Source: Nitratireductor alexandrii
Lineage (GTDB): Bacteria; Pseudomonadota; Alphaproteobacteria; Rhizobiales; Rhizobiaceae
DNA: 64,000 bases
Direction of reading: 5' to 3'
NCBI RefSeq assembly: GCF_004000215.1
Contig: NZ_RBVY01000005.1
Span: forward strand, 248,001 to 312,000
Part shown: piece after piece, positions 1 to 8,274 of the stretch
Numbering within the stretch: the first letter of the stretch is position 1
Layout: each line of letters starts with the position of its first letter
Notes under the pieces: generated by a model
What the model was told of the DNA's origin: nothing
What the model saw: only the letters and a program-made list of their open reading frames with translations
Databases searched by the model: none
Translations under genes and position numbers: made by a program

Positions 1-603
1 GCCTATCTGCCCCAGCAATCCGAGATCGACCGCAGCTTTCCCGCCCGCGTTGTCGATCTCGTTGGCCTCGGCCTGTGGCCGAAACGCGGCCTTCTGGGGC
101 GCTACGACAGCCAGGACCGGGAGGATTTGCGCCACGCGCTCGACGCGGTCGGCCTTGCCGGCTTCGAGCACCGGCCGATCGACACCTTGTCCGGCGGCCA
201 GCTGCAACGCGCTCTGTTTGCCCGCGTGCTCGTCCAGAAGGCGGATCTGATCCTGCTCGACGAACCGTTCAACGCCATCGACGCCAAGACCACAGCCGAC
301 CTGATCGCGCTGATCCGGCATTGGCATGGCGAAAGGCGCACCGTGCTCGTGGTGGTTCACGATCTCGAGCTCGTGCGGGAACATTTTCCCGAAACGCTGG
401 TTCTGGCCCGCCGCGCGATCGCCTGGGGCCGCACGGACGAGGTCATGCGGCCCGACATCCTGGCGCGGGCGCGGCGCTTCGACGAGGCCTGGCACGACGA
501 CGCGCCCTGGTGCGCGGGGCACGGCCCGCAGGCCGGACACGACCATGCCGGCGCCCGGTCGGCGCCGGTTGCGGCAGCGGCCGAACGGGGCCGATCCGCA
601 TGA
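1..603 (+). CDS. Metal ABC transporter ATP-binding protein (ZnuC/AztA type), 5' truncated by window
   Basis: The reading frame is open from the first base, so the start and the Walker A motif lie outside the window. What remains shows the Q-loop (AYLPQQ), the ABC signature LSGGQ, Walker B with its glutamate (LILLDEP) and the switch histidine (VVHD). These define an ABC ATPase that powers uptake at the inner membrane. The C-terminus is His-rich (ARRFDEAWHDDAPW, GHGPQAGHDHAG), as is common in zinc or manganese importers. Its stop overlaps the ATG of the following ABC-3 permease (ATGA), so the two are translationally coupled. The metal is inferred from the permease family, not proven; the solute-binding protein is not in the window. 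Confidence 0.9.
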   Translation, partial: AYLPQQSEIDRSFPARVVDLVGLGLWPKRGLLGRYDSQDREDLRHALDAVGLAGFEHRPIDTLSGGQLQRALFARVLVQKADLILLDEPFNAIDAKTTADLIALIRHWHGERRTVLVVVHDLELVREHFPETLVLARRAIAWGRTDEVMRPDILARARRFDEAWHDDAPWCAGHGPQAGHDHAGARSAPVAAAAERGRSA

Positions 604-1466
604 TCGAGCTGCTGGTGACGCCATTTGTCGAATTCGCCTTCATGCGCCGCGCGCTGCTCGGTGTCGTGCTGTTGTCGATGTCGTCGTGCCCGGTCGGCGT
701 GTTCTTGATGCTGCGCCGCATGAGCCTGGCCGGCGACGCCATGGCGCACGCGATCCTGCCGGGCGCCGCCACCGGCTTCCTGCTGTTCGGCCTCGCCATC
801 GTGCCGATGACCATCGGCGGCCTGATCGCCGGTGTTTTGGTCGCGCTCGGCGCGGGCGCGGTCTCGCGCCTGACCGTGCAGAAGGAGGACGCCTCGATGG
901 CCGCCTTCTATCTGATCTCGCTCGCCGTCGGCGTGTTGATCGTGTCGCTGCGCGGTTCCAGCGTCGACCTGATGCATGTTCTTTTCGGCAGCGTGCTGGC
1001 GCTCAACGACGAGGCGCTGACGCTGATCGCCGGCATTTCGATCGCCACGCTGGCAGCGCTTCTGCTGTTATGGCGCGGACTGATCGCGGAATGTCTCGAC
1101 CCGTTGTTCCTGCGCTCGGTCAGCGGCATCGGTCCGCTGGTCCATTTCGTCTTTCTGGGCCTGGTCGTGCTCAATCTGGTCGGCGGCTTCCAGGCATTGG
1201 GCACGCTGTTGTCGGTCGGGCTGATGATGCTGCCGGCAGCCGCCGCCCGTTTCTGGACCGCGCGCGTCGACACGATGTGCCTGCTGGCGGTCGCCATCGG
1301 CATCGCGTCGAGCACGGCCGGCCTGCTGTTGTCCTATCATTTCACCCTGCCCTCGGGCCCGGCCATCATCCTGTCGGCCGGCTTGGTCTATTTCGTCTCG
1401 ATCCTGTTCGGCGCGCGCGGCATCGTGCGCGTGCTTTTGACCCGCCATCGGCACCGCACGGCCTGA
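600..1466 (+). CDS. Metal ABC transporter permease (ABC-3 / ZnuB-AztB family)
   Basis: A 288-residue polytopic inner-membrane protein with about eight hydrophobic segments. It carries the RRMSLAGDAMAHAILPG segment typical of the ABC-3 family (ZnuB, MntB, AztB), which contacts the ATPase, and GTLLSVGLMMLPAAAARFW in the C-terminal half. Length is normal for the family. The ATG at 600 overlaps the stop of the ATPase gene by four bases, which fixes this start. Together they form the membrane part of a zinc- or manganese-type importer. The exact substrate cannot be told from sequence alone, and no Zur or MntR box can be seen because the operon start is outside the window. Confidence 0.9.
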   Translation: MIELLVTPFVEFAFMRRALLGVVLLSMSSCPVGVFLMLRRMSLAGDAMAHAILPGAATGFLLFGLAIVPMTIGGLIAGVLVALGAGAVSRLTVQKEDASMAAFYLISLAVGVLIVSLRGSSVDLMHVLFGSVLALNDEALTLIAGISIATLAALLLLWRGLIAECLDPLFLRSVSGIGPLVHFVFLGLVVLNLVGGFQALGTLLSVGLMMLPAAAARFWTARVDTMCLLAVAIGIASSTAGLLLSYHFTLPSGPAIILSAGLVYFVSILFGARGIVRVLLTRHRHRTA

Positions 1467-1565
1467 GGCGGACGCGGGTTTGGCGGCCAGGCGCTTGCCA
1501 AGCCGGCGCCGAAGCGCTCTTGTGGCGGTCGACAGTCCACGACCCGCCCACGCACGGAGACCGCC

Positions 1566-2483
1566 ATGGCCGCACGGCGCTACGAAATCTACGACGTCTT
1601 CACCGACCGTGCGCTTGCCGGCAACCCGCTGGCGATCGTGCGCGACAGCGACGGGCTTACGGGCGAGGCGATGCAGGCCATCGCCGCCGAATTCAACCTG
1701 TCGGAAACCGTCTTTGTCGGACCGCCGGAAAACCCGGCCCATACCGCCAGCCTGCGCATCTTCACGCCGAAGACGGAACTGCCGTTTGCCGGCCACCCGA
1801 CCGTCGGCAGCGCGATCGCGCTTTACGAGGGCAAGGCACCGGCGGCGCCCGACGGCACCGCCCTTATCGTGCTTGAGGAAAAGATCGGCCCGGTGCGCTG
1901 TGCCGTCAGCGCGACGCCCGGCCGGGCGAGCTTCGCCGAATTCGACCTGCCGCGCCTGCCCGTGCCGGCCGCGCTGTCGGCCGAGCCGGAACTGATCGCC
2001 GCGGCCCTTTCGCTCGATGCCGACGAGATCGGCTTCGAAAACCATCGTGCCTCGGCCTGGTCGGCGGGCGTGCCTTATGTCTGCGTCCCGGTGGCCGGCC
2101 TCGAGGCGGCCGCCAGGGCCCGGCTCGACCCGCGACTATGGCTCGATATCGCGCCGCCGTCGGGCAACCTCATCCCCGGCGCCTATGTCTATTGCCGCGA
2201 GACGGTCGGCGAGGATTGCGCCTTTCACGCCCGCATGTTCGCCCCGCATGACGGCATTGTCGAAGATCCCGCCACCGGTTCGGCGGCGGCCGCCTTCGCC
2301 GGCGCGCTGGTCGCCTTCGACGCCCCGGTCGACGGGCCCGGCCATCACTGGATCGAACAGGGCGTCGAGATGGGCCGTCCGTCGCGCATCCGCCTGGAGG
2401 TCGAAACCGCCGGCGGCGCACTCACGGCCGCGCGCATCGGCGGCCACGCGGTCCGGGTCGCCGACGGGACGCTTTTCGTCTGA
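1566..2483 (+). CDS. PhzF family isomerase/epimerase-like protein
   Basis: A 305-residue protein of the PhzF fold, two similar halves each with a hot-dog-like barrel. The N-terminus has the family pattern YEIYDVFTDRALAGNPLAIV. The catalytic glutamate is expected in NLSETVFV (about residue 45), and the second half has DPATGSAAAAFAGAL. PhzF itself isomerises a phenazine precursor, but most chromosomal members, including this isolated one, have no known substrate, and there are no phenazine genes nearby. The start follows 99 bases of non-coding DNA after the transporter. It is likely a stand-alone gene; the next feature downstream is a tRNA with its own promoter. Confidence 0.88.
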   Translation: MAARRYEIYDVFTDRALAGNPLAIVRDSDGLTGEAMQAIAAEFNLSETVFVGPPENPAHTASLRIFTPKTELPFAGHPTVGSAIALYEGKAPAAPDGTALIVLEEKIGPVRCAVSATPGRASFAEFDLPRLPVPAALSAEPELIAAALSLDADEIGFENHRASAWSAGVPYVCVPVAGLEAAARARLDPRLWLDIAPPSGNLIPGAYVYCRETVGEDCAFHARMFAPHDGIVEDPATGSAAAAFAGALVAFDAPVDGPGHHWIEQGVEMGRPSRIRLEVETAGGALTAARIGGHAVRVADGTLFV

Positions 2484-2502
2484 ATTCTTCGTGTGTCGAG
2501 GC

Positions 2503-2531
2503 TTGCAACGGCCGAAACGAGCGGCTATAGA
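2503..2531 (+). promoter_or_regulatory. Probable sigma-70 promoter of tRNA-Lys
   Basis: TTGCAA at 2503-2508 and TATAGA at 2526-2531 are separated by exactly 17 bases and lie about 36 bases before the tRNA. This is a good match to housekeeping-sigma spacing in alphaproteobacteria. It is inferred from sequence only. Confidence 0.55.
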
Positions 2532-2566
2532 GCCGCACGCTCGTGCTCCTTGAGACACGGCCCCGT

Positions 2567-2642
<76 letters not shown>

Positions 2643-3105
2643 ATTATTTCAATGACTTAGCGGCAATGATAGCGGAACGCACCGTGAACGTGTGACCCGT
2701 CACACGGCACATGTGTGACTTTCTGGTTCCGGCAAGCCAATCTGACCCGCATTGTCGCGGCAATGCCCGGCCGCTGGCGGGCCGTTCCCACATCGCCGTC
2801 GGGCCCCCGCACCGCCCGCATTTTCGGCCATTCAGCTTCGGTTCACGCGCGATCGGCAAGATTTCGTCCAGTCAAAAACTCTGACGCCGAAATCGCCTGT
2901 AAGTTGAAAAATCCATGGCGGATTTCTGCAAGAGCAAGGTCAAAACAGGAACAGGGCGCGCCAGCGCTTTACCATGACGAGATTTCGTGCCTAGCTTTGT
3001 GTCCCGCGGGTGGTGTGAAGTGCTTCATTTACCCGGAGGGCAAGCGGACCTAGTGAAGGCCCGAATAAAAAGGGACAGATAGCCTGCCAGGAGGAGGAGC
3101 ATCCC
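2643..3105. other. 463-bp intergenic region before the repeat-protein gene
   Basis: No credible gene is visible on either strand. The region holds the inverted-repeat cluster at 2690-2719 (annotated separately) and ends with a strong purine-rich ribosome-binding site (GGAGGAGGAG) just before 3106. The A/T-richer stretch around 2870-2950 is a plausible promoter area, but I could not assign -35 and -10 boxes with confidence. Confidence 0.5.
2690..2719. promoter_or_regulatory. Cluster of three GTGTGAC half-sites (two interleaved palindromes)
   Basis: GTGTGAC at 2690-2696 is followed after two bases by its exact inverse GTCACAC at 2699-2705. After seven more bases comes a third half-site GTGTGAC at 2713-2719. 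The middle half-site can therefore pair with either neighbour as a perfect 7-bp inverted repeat, with spacers of 2 or 7 bases. Such an array suggests an operator for a dimeric regulator controlling the repeat protein at 3106, or a structured RNA segment. The regulator is unknown. Confidence 0.4.
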
Positions 3106-6100
3106 ATGGCCGCCAACCCGTTACATGCCCGTTATTTTTCACGCAATTCTCTCACCGGAAAACGCCTCGCCTTGGTTTCGGCGCTGCTTTTGGGGTCGTC
3201 CGCGCTGGTGCCCGCCGCTGTTGCGCAGGAGGCGCTGTCGGCAGGCGAGGCCTTTGCCACGCGCTTTTCCGGCACCACCGAAATCACCCTCGCCGACGGC
3301 GAGCGCCTGACCCTGATCGACGAAAGCGGCGTGGTCGGTTCCGTCGTCGACGTGCGCACTCCCGGCTTTGCCGCCGACGGCCGCCACTGGATCGACGAGC
3401 CGCAACGCCTTCCCGTTACCGCCGGCCAGGTCGGCCAGGTCTTCGGCATCGCCATCGATGACGGCAGCCCGGCCAATATCTACCTGACCGCCACCTCGCA
3501 ATTCGGCCTGCATCGCGATCCCGACAACACCGACTGGCTGCCCGGCCAATGGGGCGAAGGCGGTCCCGGCGGGCTTTACAGGCTCAACGCCGACAATGGC
3601 TACCAGCCGGAACTGCTGGCCGCGATCACGCTCGACGGGCGCGAAAACACCGGCGCCGGTCTCGGCAATGTCGCCTTCGACAAGGCGCACGGGCAATTGT
3701 TCGTCTCCGATCTCGAAACCGGCATGATCCACCGCCTGGCGCTCGACGGCACGCAGATCGACCGCTTCGACCACGGCGCGGCGGGGCGCACCGGCTTTCT
3801 CGACGCGATCACCGGCGAGAACGTGACCCTGCCGGCGGTCGCCTTCGACCCGGCCTCGGGCGCGGCGATCGGCGACTGCGCCGACGCCGGCGGGTCGCCC
3901 CAGACCTTCGCGCAGACGCCGGAATGCTGGAACTATGCCGATTTCCGCCGCCGCGTCTTCGGCCTCGCCGTGTTCACCGACCCGCTTTCGAACGAAACCC
4001 GGCTCTATTATGCCGTTTCGGGCGCGGACGGCATGGGCAATCCCGACTGGGACGGCGCCGGCGACGACGCCGCCAACAGTGTCTGGTCGATCGGCCTGGA
4101 CGAGAATGGCGGGTTTGACGGCACCGACGTGCGCCGCGAAATCGTGCTGCCGGAATTCGGCGGCGATGACGCCACGCCGCGCGCGGTGGCCGACCTCGCC
4201 ATTTCCAACGAAGGCGTGATGCTGGTCGGCGAGCGCGGCGGCGTTCGCAATCTCGGCCTCGATCAGCCGCAACCGTTCGCCACGCCGCATGCCGCGCGCG
4301 TGCTGCACTATACGCTGACGGGCGAAGGGTTCTGGTTCCCCCTCGGCCGCTACGATGTCGGCTTTCACGACCGCAAGTCGCTCGGCCCGCCGCATATCCG
4401 CGCCAATGCCGCCGGCGGTGTCGATTTCGGTTATGGCTATACCACCGACGGCACGATCGACGCCGAACGGCCCTATGGCAGCATCTGGGCCTCCGGCGAT
4501 TCGCTGTGCTCGCCCGACGGGCCCTGCCTGGAGCCTTCGAGCGGCGAACGCAACGACATTTCCGAGGTGCACGGCCTCCAGGGCACTCCGGTCGAAGCGC
4601 TCGACGAGGTGCTGCCCGAGGCCGCGCTCGGCGCCTATCCGGCAACCGGCGATCCCTATCCCGCCGACGCCGTGCTCGCCTCCTACATGATCGATCTCGA
4701 CACCAATATCGACGAGGCCGGCAACCCGATCGCCGTCGAGGCGCTCAAGCACGACGCCACCAAGATCGGCGACGTGGAAATCTATCGCGCCGGCCCGGGC
4801 GCCCCGCCGCCCGGAGAACCGGCCCTGCCGCAGCCGCAAGGCTACGATCTCGACATCGACAAGAGCGGTCCGGCCGAATGTCTGCCGGGTTCGGAATGCA
4901 GCTTCACCATCAAGCTGACCAATAACGGTCCGGCCGATTTCTCCGGTCCGGTCTATCTGTGGGACGTGATCGAACCCGAGGCGGCGCCGTTCGTCGACGT
5001 GATCGGAACCGGCTGGAACTGTTTCGAGCTCGACGCGGGCATCCAGTGCTACAATCCGAGCGTGACGCTCGGTGTCGGCGAATCGACGGAATTCGCGCTC
5101 AAGCTCTCCATTCCGGCCGGATATCGCTCCGACATCCTGACCAATTGCGTCAGCATCCAGTGGCTCTACGGTCAGGACGGCGGTGTCGACGTGCAGGCCA
5201 TCCAGGTCGCGCTCACGCTTCTGGGCTACGACCCGGGCCCGGTCGACGGCATTATGGGCCCGCAAACCCAGTCGGCGCTGGCGCAATTGCAGTCCGATAG
5301 CGGTCTCGACCCGACCGGCGAACTCGATGACGAAACGCTCGGCCTGCTCTATCCCGGCCTGGTGGGGATCATCGGCGATCTCGACAGCACCAACGACCAG
5401 GACTGCCACGATGTCGGCACCGGCGATCCGGCGCCGATCCACTCCAAGTGGAACTCGCATCTGAAGACTGGCTCGCCGCATAACAAGATCCAGTCGCATC
5501 TCAAGACAGGTTCGCCGCACAACAAGATCCAGTCGCACCTCAAGACGGGTTCGCCCCACAACAAGCTGCAATCGCACCTCAAGACGGGTTCGCCCCACAA
5601 CAAGCTGCAGTCGCACCTCAAGACCGGCTCGCCCCACAACAAGCTGCAATCGCACCTCAAGACCGGCTCGCCGCACAACAAGGTCCAGTCGCACCTCAAG
5701 ACGGGTTCGCCCCACAACAAGCTGCAATCGCACCTCAAGACGGGTTCGCCGCACAACAAGCTGCAGTCGCACCTCAAGACGGGCTCGCCCCACAACAAGC
5801 TCCAGTCGCATCTCAAGACCGGCTCGCCGCACAACAAGCTGCAGTCGCACCTCAAGACGGGTTCGCCCCACAACAAGCTGCAGTCGCACCTGAAAACCGG
5901 TTCGCCGCACAAGAAGACGCAATCGCACCTCAAGACGGGCTCGCCGCATAACAAGCTGCAGTCGCACCTGAAAACCGGCTCGCCGCACAAGAAGACGCAA
6001 TCGCACCTCAAGACCGGCTCGCCCCACAACAAGCTGCAGTCGCACCTCAAAACCGGCTCGCCGCACAAGAAGACGCAATCGCATCTCAAGACCGGCTCGC

Positions 6101-6696
6101 CGCATAAGAAGCTGCAGTCGCACCTGAAAACCGGTTCGCCGCACAAGAAGACGCAATCGCACCTCAAGACAGGCTCGCCGCATAACAAGCTGCAGTCGCA
6201 CCTGAAAACCGGCTCGCCGCACAAGAAGACGCAATCGCACCTCAAGACCGGCTCGCCCCACAACAAGCTGCAGTCGCACCTCAAAACCGGCTCGCCGCAC
6301 AAGAAGACGCAATCGCATCTCAAGACCGGCTCGCCGCATAAGAAGCTGCAGTCGCACCTGAAAACCGGCTCGCCGCACAAGAAGACGCAGTCGCACCTCA
6401 AGACAGGTTCGCCGCATAAGAAGCTGCAGTCGCACCTCAAAACCGGCTCGCCGCACAAGAAGACGCAGTCGCACCTCAAAACCGGTTCGCCGCATAAGAA
6501 GGTGCAATCGCACCTCAAGACAGGCTCGCCGCACAACAAGGCGCAATCACACAAGAAAATCGGTTCGGTCAGGCCGCACAACAAAGCGCAGTCGCACAAC
6601 AAGACCGGTTCGGTCAGGCCGCACAACAAGCTGCAGTCGCATCTGAAAAAAGGCTCGGCGATCGAAAAGCCACCGGCTTTCCTGCCTAAGCTCTAG
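3106..6696 (+). CDS. Secreted multidomain protein with DUF11/peptidoglycan-binding fusion and 28 cationic 13-residue repeats
   Basis: A 1196-residue protein of unknown function. Residues 1-40 form a signal peptide (basic NSLTGKR, hydrophobic core, AVA cleavage), so it is exported. Residues about 42-570 form an Asp/Gly-rich, propeller-like region with segments such as GLGNVAFDKAHGQLFVSDLETG. A DUF11-like beta domain starts near 580 (DLDIDKSGPAECLPGSECSF) and runs to ILTNCVSIQW (677-686). It is then interrupted by a PG_binding_1-type domain (about 693-752, VQVAL...LGYDPGPVDGIMGPQTQSAL pattern) and resumes with GDLDSTNDQDC (757-767). Residues 785-1148 are 28 tandem copies of HLKTGSPH[N/K]Kx QS, then degenerate copies to about 1182. 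A GGAGGAGGAG ribosome site supports the start. The likely role is an envelope or surface protein binding peptidoglycan and polyanions or metals, but this is inference. Confidence 0.9.
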   Translation: MAANPLHARYFSRNSLTGKRLALVSALLLGSSALVPAAVAQEALSAGEAFATRFSGTTEITLADGERLTLIDESGVVGSVVDVRTPGFAADGRHWIDEPQRLPVTAGQVGQVFGIAIDDGSPANIYLTATSQFGLHRDPDNTDWLPGQWGEGGPGGLYRLNADNGYQPELLAAITLDGRENTGAGLGNVAFDKAHGQLFVSDLETGMIHRLALDGTQIDRFDHGAAGRTGFLDAITGENVTLPAVAFDPASGAAIGDCADAGGSPQTFAQTPECWNYADFRRRVFGLAVFTDPLSNETRLYYAVSGADGMGNPDWDGAGDDAANSVWSIGLDENGGFDGTDVRREIVLPEFGGDDATPRAVADLAISNEGVMLVGERGGVRNLGLDQPQPFATPHAARVLHYTLTGEGFWFPLGRYDVGFHDRKSLGPPHIRANAAGGVDFGYGYTTDGTIDAERPYGSIWASGDSLCSPDGPCLEPSSGERNDISEVHGLQGTPVEALDEVLPEAALGAYPATGDPYPADAVLASYMIDLDTNIDEAGNPIAVEALKHDATKIGDVEIYRAGPGAPPPGEPALPQPQGYDLDIDKSGPAECLPGSECSFTIKLTNNGPADFSGPVYLWDVIEPEAAPFVDVIGTGWNCFELDAGIQCYNPSVTLGVGESTEFALKLSIPAGYRSDILTNCVSIQWLYGQDGGVDVQAIQVALTLLGYDPGPVDGIMGPQTQSALAQLQSDSGLDPTGELDDETLGLLYPGLVGIIGDLDSTNDQDCHDVGTGDPAPIHSKWNSHLKTGSPHNKIQSHLKTGSPHNKIQSHLKTGSPHNKLQSHLKTGSPHNKLQSHLKTGSPHNKLQSHLKTGSPHNKVQSHLKTGSPHNKLQSHLKTGSPHNKLQSHLKTGSPHNKLQSHLKTGSPHNKLQSHLKTGSPHNKLQSHLKTGSPHKKTQSHLKTGSPHNKLQSHLKTGSPHKKTQSHLKTGSPHNKLQSHLKTGSPHKKTQSHLKTGSPHKKLQSHLKTGSPHKKTQSHLKTGSPHNKLQSHLKTGSPHKKTQSHLKTGSPHNKLQSHLKTGSPHKKTQSHLKTGSPHKKLQSHLKTGSPHKKTQSHLKTGSPHKKLQSHLKTGSPHKKTQSHLKTGSPHKKVQSHLKTGSPHNKAQSHKKIGSVRPHNKAQSHNKTGSVRPHNKLQSHLKKGSAIEKPPAFLPKL
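5458..6549 (+). repeat. Tandem array of 28 in-frame 39-bp repeats
   Basis: Exactly 28 units of 39 bp run from 5458 to 6549 with no length variation, followed by degenerate units to about 6650. Eleven of thirteen residues are invariant; only position 9 (Asn in 16 units, Lys in 12) and position 11 (Ile, Leu, Val, Thr or Ala) vary. The array encodes 56 His and 68 Lys and no Asp or Glu. Units 12-17 (5887-6120) and 18-23 (6121-6354) are a 234-bp block duplication differing at one base that I can find. Confidence 0.97.
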
Positions 6697-6774
6697 GCAC
6701 GTGCAGTTCAAAGGCGCGGGGGGCCTGCAGGCCAGGCTCCCCCGCAGATCCCGACGATGGGAATGGAGATCGAT

Positions 6775-7815
6775 ATGATACCGGCATCATTCATGCCGCG
6801 GGGCTTTGCTTTTGCCCGGCTTTGTTTCGGCCTGGCGGCCGCGGCGATGGTTTGGGCGCACCCGGCCGCGGCTGCGTCCACCAGCACGATCACGACCAAC
6901 GAAGCCTATGTCGACGCCGTGCGTGCCGCGCCGGCTTTCGACATCACCGACATCGACGCGGTGTTCGACCACGTGTTTTCCCAGCTCAAGGACGACGTCA
7001 CCGTCTATCCGACCGAAAACTACTACTATTTCAAGTTCATCCATGACGCGGTGCCTTATGCCGGCAATTTCCGTCTCGACATCGCCGACCGCGACGACGG
7101 CATCGTCCACTTCGCCTATTTCACCGAAAACAATCCCTTCACCGAGCAGGAACTGTCCAAGCATCGCGCCTATAGCGCCGCGCTGGGCGTGACCGTGGAG
7201 AAAAAGGACGACCTCACCTATGCGCTGACCCGCAAGGGGCGCACGGTGACCTTCCATCTCAACGATCTGCGCGACGTGCGGATCCCGAAATCGAAGCTCG
7301 GGCCGGGCGAGGACTATCTCGGCCCGGTCTTCGACGAGGCCGGCGTGCAGATGTTCTTGTTGTGGAACCAGGAACTGAAAATGTTCCTCTACGTGCTCGA
7401 CGACAACGTGCCGTCGGAATCCTATTTCCAGTCCGAGACGTCGACCCAGGTCAGCATCGGACGACGCACCGGTTTCGCCTGGTACCAGGACCGCTATCTC
7501 GACCGCCAGATCCTGGTCGGGGTGCGCGCCTACGAAACCTCGCTCAACACGTTTTTCGACGGGCCGTTCGACCAGCTGCCGGACAATTTTCTGGAGGGCG
7601 ACGTGCTGCGCCGTGCCCTGCTCGAGCTCAGCCCCGAAGTCGAGGGCCAGATCGACAGGTTCGGCAATTCGCGCGACCTCTCCGGCCGCATGCTGGTCGA
7701 CCCCTATCTGCTCTATGAAGACCAGAGCGAATTTACCGTGCTCGATCAATGCGCCGCCGCCGCCGTCGATCCGGCGACCTATTATCCCTGCTTCGCCATC
7801 GGCCAGAGCAAATAA
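6775..7815 (+). CDS. Secreted protein of unknown function next to the repeat protein
   Basis: I do not recognise a family. The protein is 346 residues from the ATG at 6775, which is preceded by GGAG at a 6-base spacing; an in-frame ATG at 6757 is possible but has no such site. Residues 1-34 look like a signal peptide (FMPRGFAFARLCFGLAAAAMVWAHPAAAA). The mature part is rich in Asp, Tyr and Phe (TENYYYFKFIHDAVPYAGNF, DYLGPVFDEAG) with two late cysteines (DQCAAAAVDPATYYPCF) that could form a disulfide. It lies 78 bases after the cationic repeat protein on the same strand. The mature protein looks acidic, so an electrostatic partnership with the repeat protein is conceivable but unproven. Confidence 0.8.
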   Translation: MIPASFMPRGFAFARLCFGLAAAAMVWAHPAAAASTSTITTNEAYVDAVRAAPAFDITDIDAVFDHVFSQLKDDVTVYPTENYYYFKFIHDAVPYAGNFRLDIADRDDGIVHFAYFTENNPFTEQELSKHRAYSAALGVTVEKKDDLTYALTRKGRTVTFHLNDLRDVRIPKSKLGPGEDYLGPVFDEAGVQMFLLWNQELKMFLYVLDDNVPSESYFQSETSTQVSIGRRTGFAWYQDRYLDRQILVGVRAYETSLNTFFDGPFDQLPDNFLEGDVLRRALLELSPEVEGQIDRFGNSRDLSGRMLVDPYLLYEDQSEFTVLDQCAAAAVDPATYYPCFAIGQSK

Positions 7816-7836
7816 GGCGCCGGCGGGCGGCGAGGC

Positions 7837-8274
7837 TCACGCCTCCCGCGCCCGCGCGGCAAGTACCGTGTGCGCAAAACCGTCCTGCGCAATCGCCGTG
7901 CACAGCGCGTCCCATTCGCACTCGTGACAGGCGGAGCGGACGTGGCCGGCCGCGAAAGCGGCGCGCAGCCGACCGAGCCAGGTCGCATCGAGCCTCAGCC
8001 GGCCGCCGAGGCGCACCGGCAAGGCCAGAACACGGCCGAGATCGTCGATCGCCGCGCGATCGCGTTCGCTGACGCTGGCACGATGGCAATGGGGCTGCGG
8101 GTCGCTGAGGAGCGGGGCACAGACGTCGTCCGGCCCGGCCACGACCTCAACGTCTTCGCCCCCTGCCAGGCGCCCCGCGATCGCGGTCATATTGGCCGTG
8201 AAGGCGGGGCTGTAGCCCTTTCCCGCATAGGTCAGCACGCACAGCAGATGGTGCGGGCGCAAGCGCACCGTCAT
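7837..8274 (-). CDS. DUF1284 domain-containing protein
   Basis: A 145-residue protein matching the DUF1284 pattern: the N-terminal VRLRPHHLLCVLTYAGKGYSPAFTANM and cysteines at LLC, DDVCAPL, PHC and CHECEWDALC. That cysteine set suggests iron-sulfur cluster or metal binding. The function is not established. The ATG overlaps the stop of bioY by four bases (8271-8274), so it is co-translated with the biotin transporter and lies under the BioR box upstream of bioY. This context hints at a biotin-linked role, for example in biotin synthesis or [Fe-S] supply to it, but that is inference. Confidence 0.82.
   Translation of the reverse strand: MTVRLRPHHLLCVLTYAGKGYSPAFTANMTAIAGRLAGGEDVEVVAGPDDVCAPLLSDPQPHCHRASVSERDRAAIDDLGRVLALPVRLGGRLRLDATWLGRLRAAFAAGHVRSACHECEWDALCTAIAQDGFAHTVLAARAREA

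Noticed and set aside
2690-2705. CRP/FNR-type site
   Set aside because: The half-sites resemble TGTGA/TCACA, but the spacer is 4 bases within that core instead of 6, so CRP assignment is not supported.
3139-6546. A 1135-residue open frame on the minus strand opposite the repeat protein, and a second one at 5349-6629
   Set aside because: Both are artefacts of the biased codon pattern of the 39-bp repeat; they lack ribosome sites and signal features, while the plus-strand frame has a signal peptide and recognisable domains.
5458-6549. CRISPR-like tandem array
   Set aside because: Repeats are contiguous with no unique spacers, stay in frame and encode protein; there are no cas genes.
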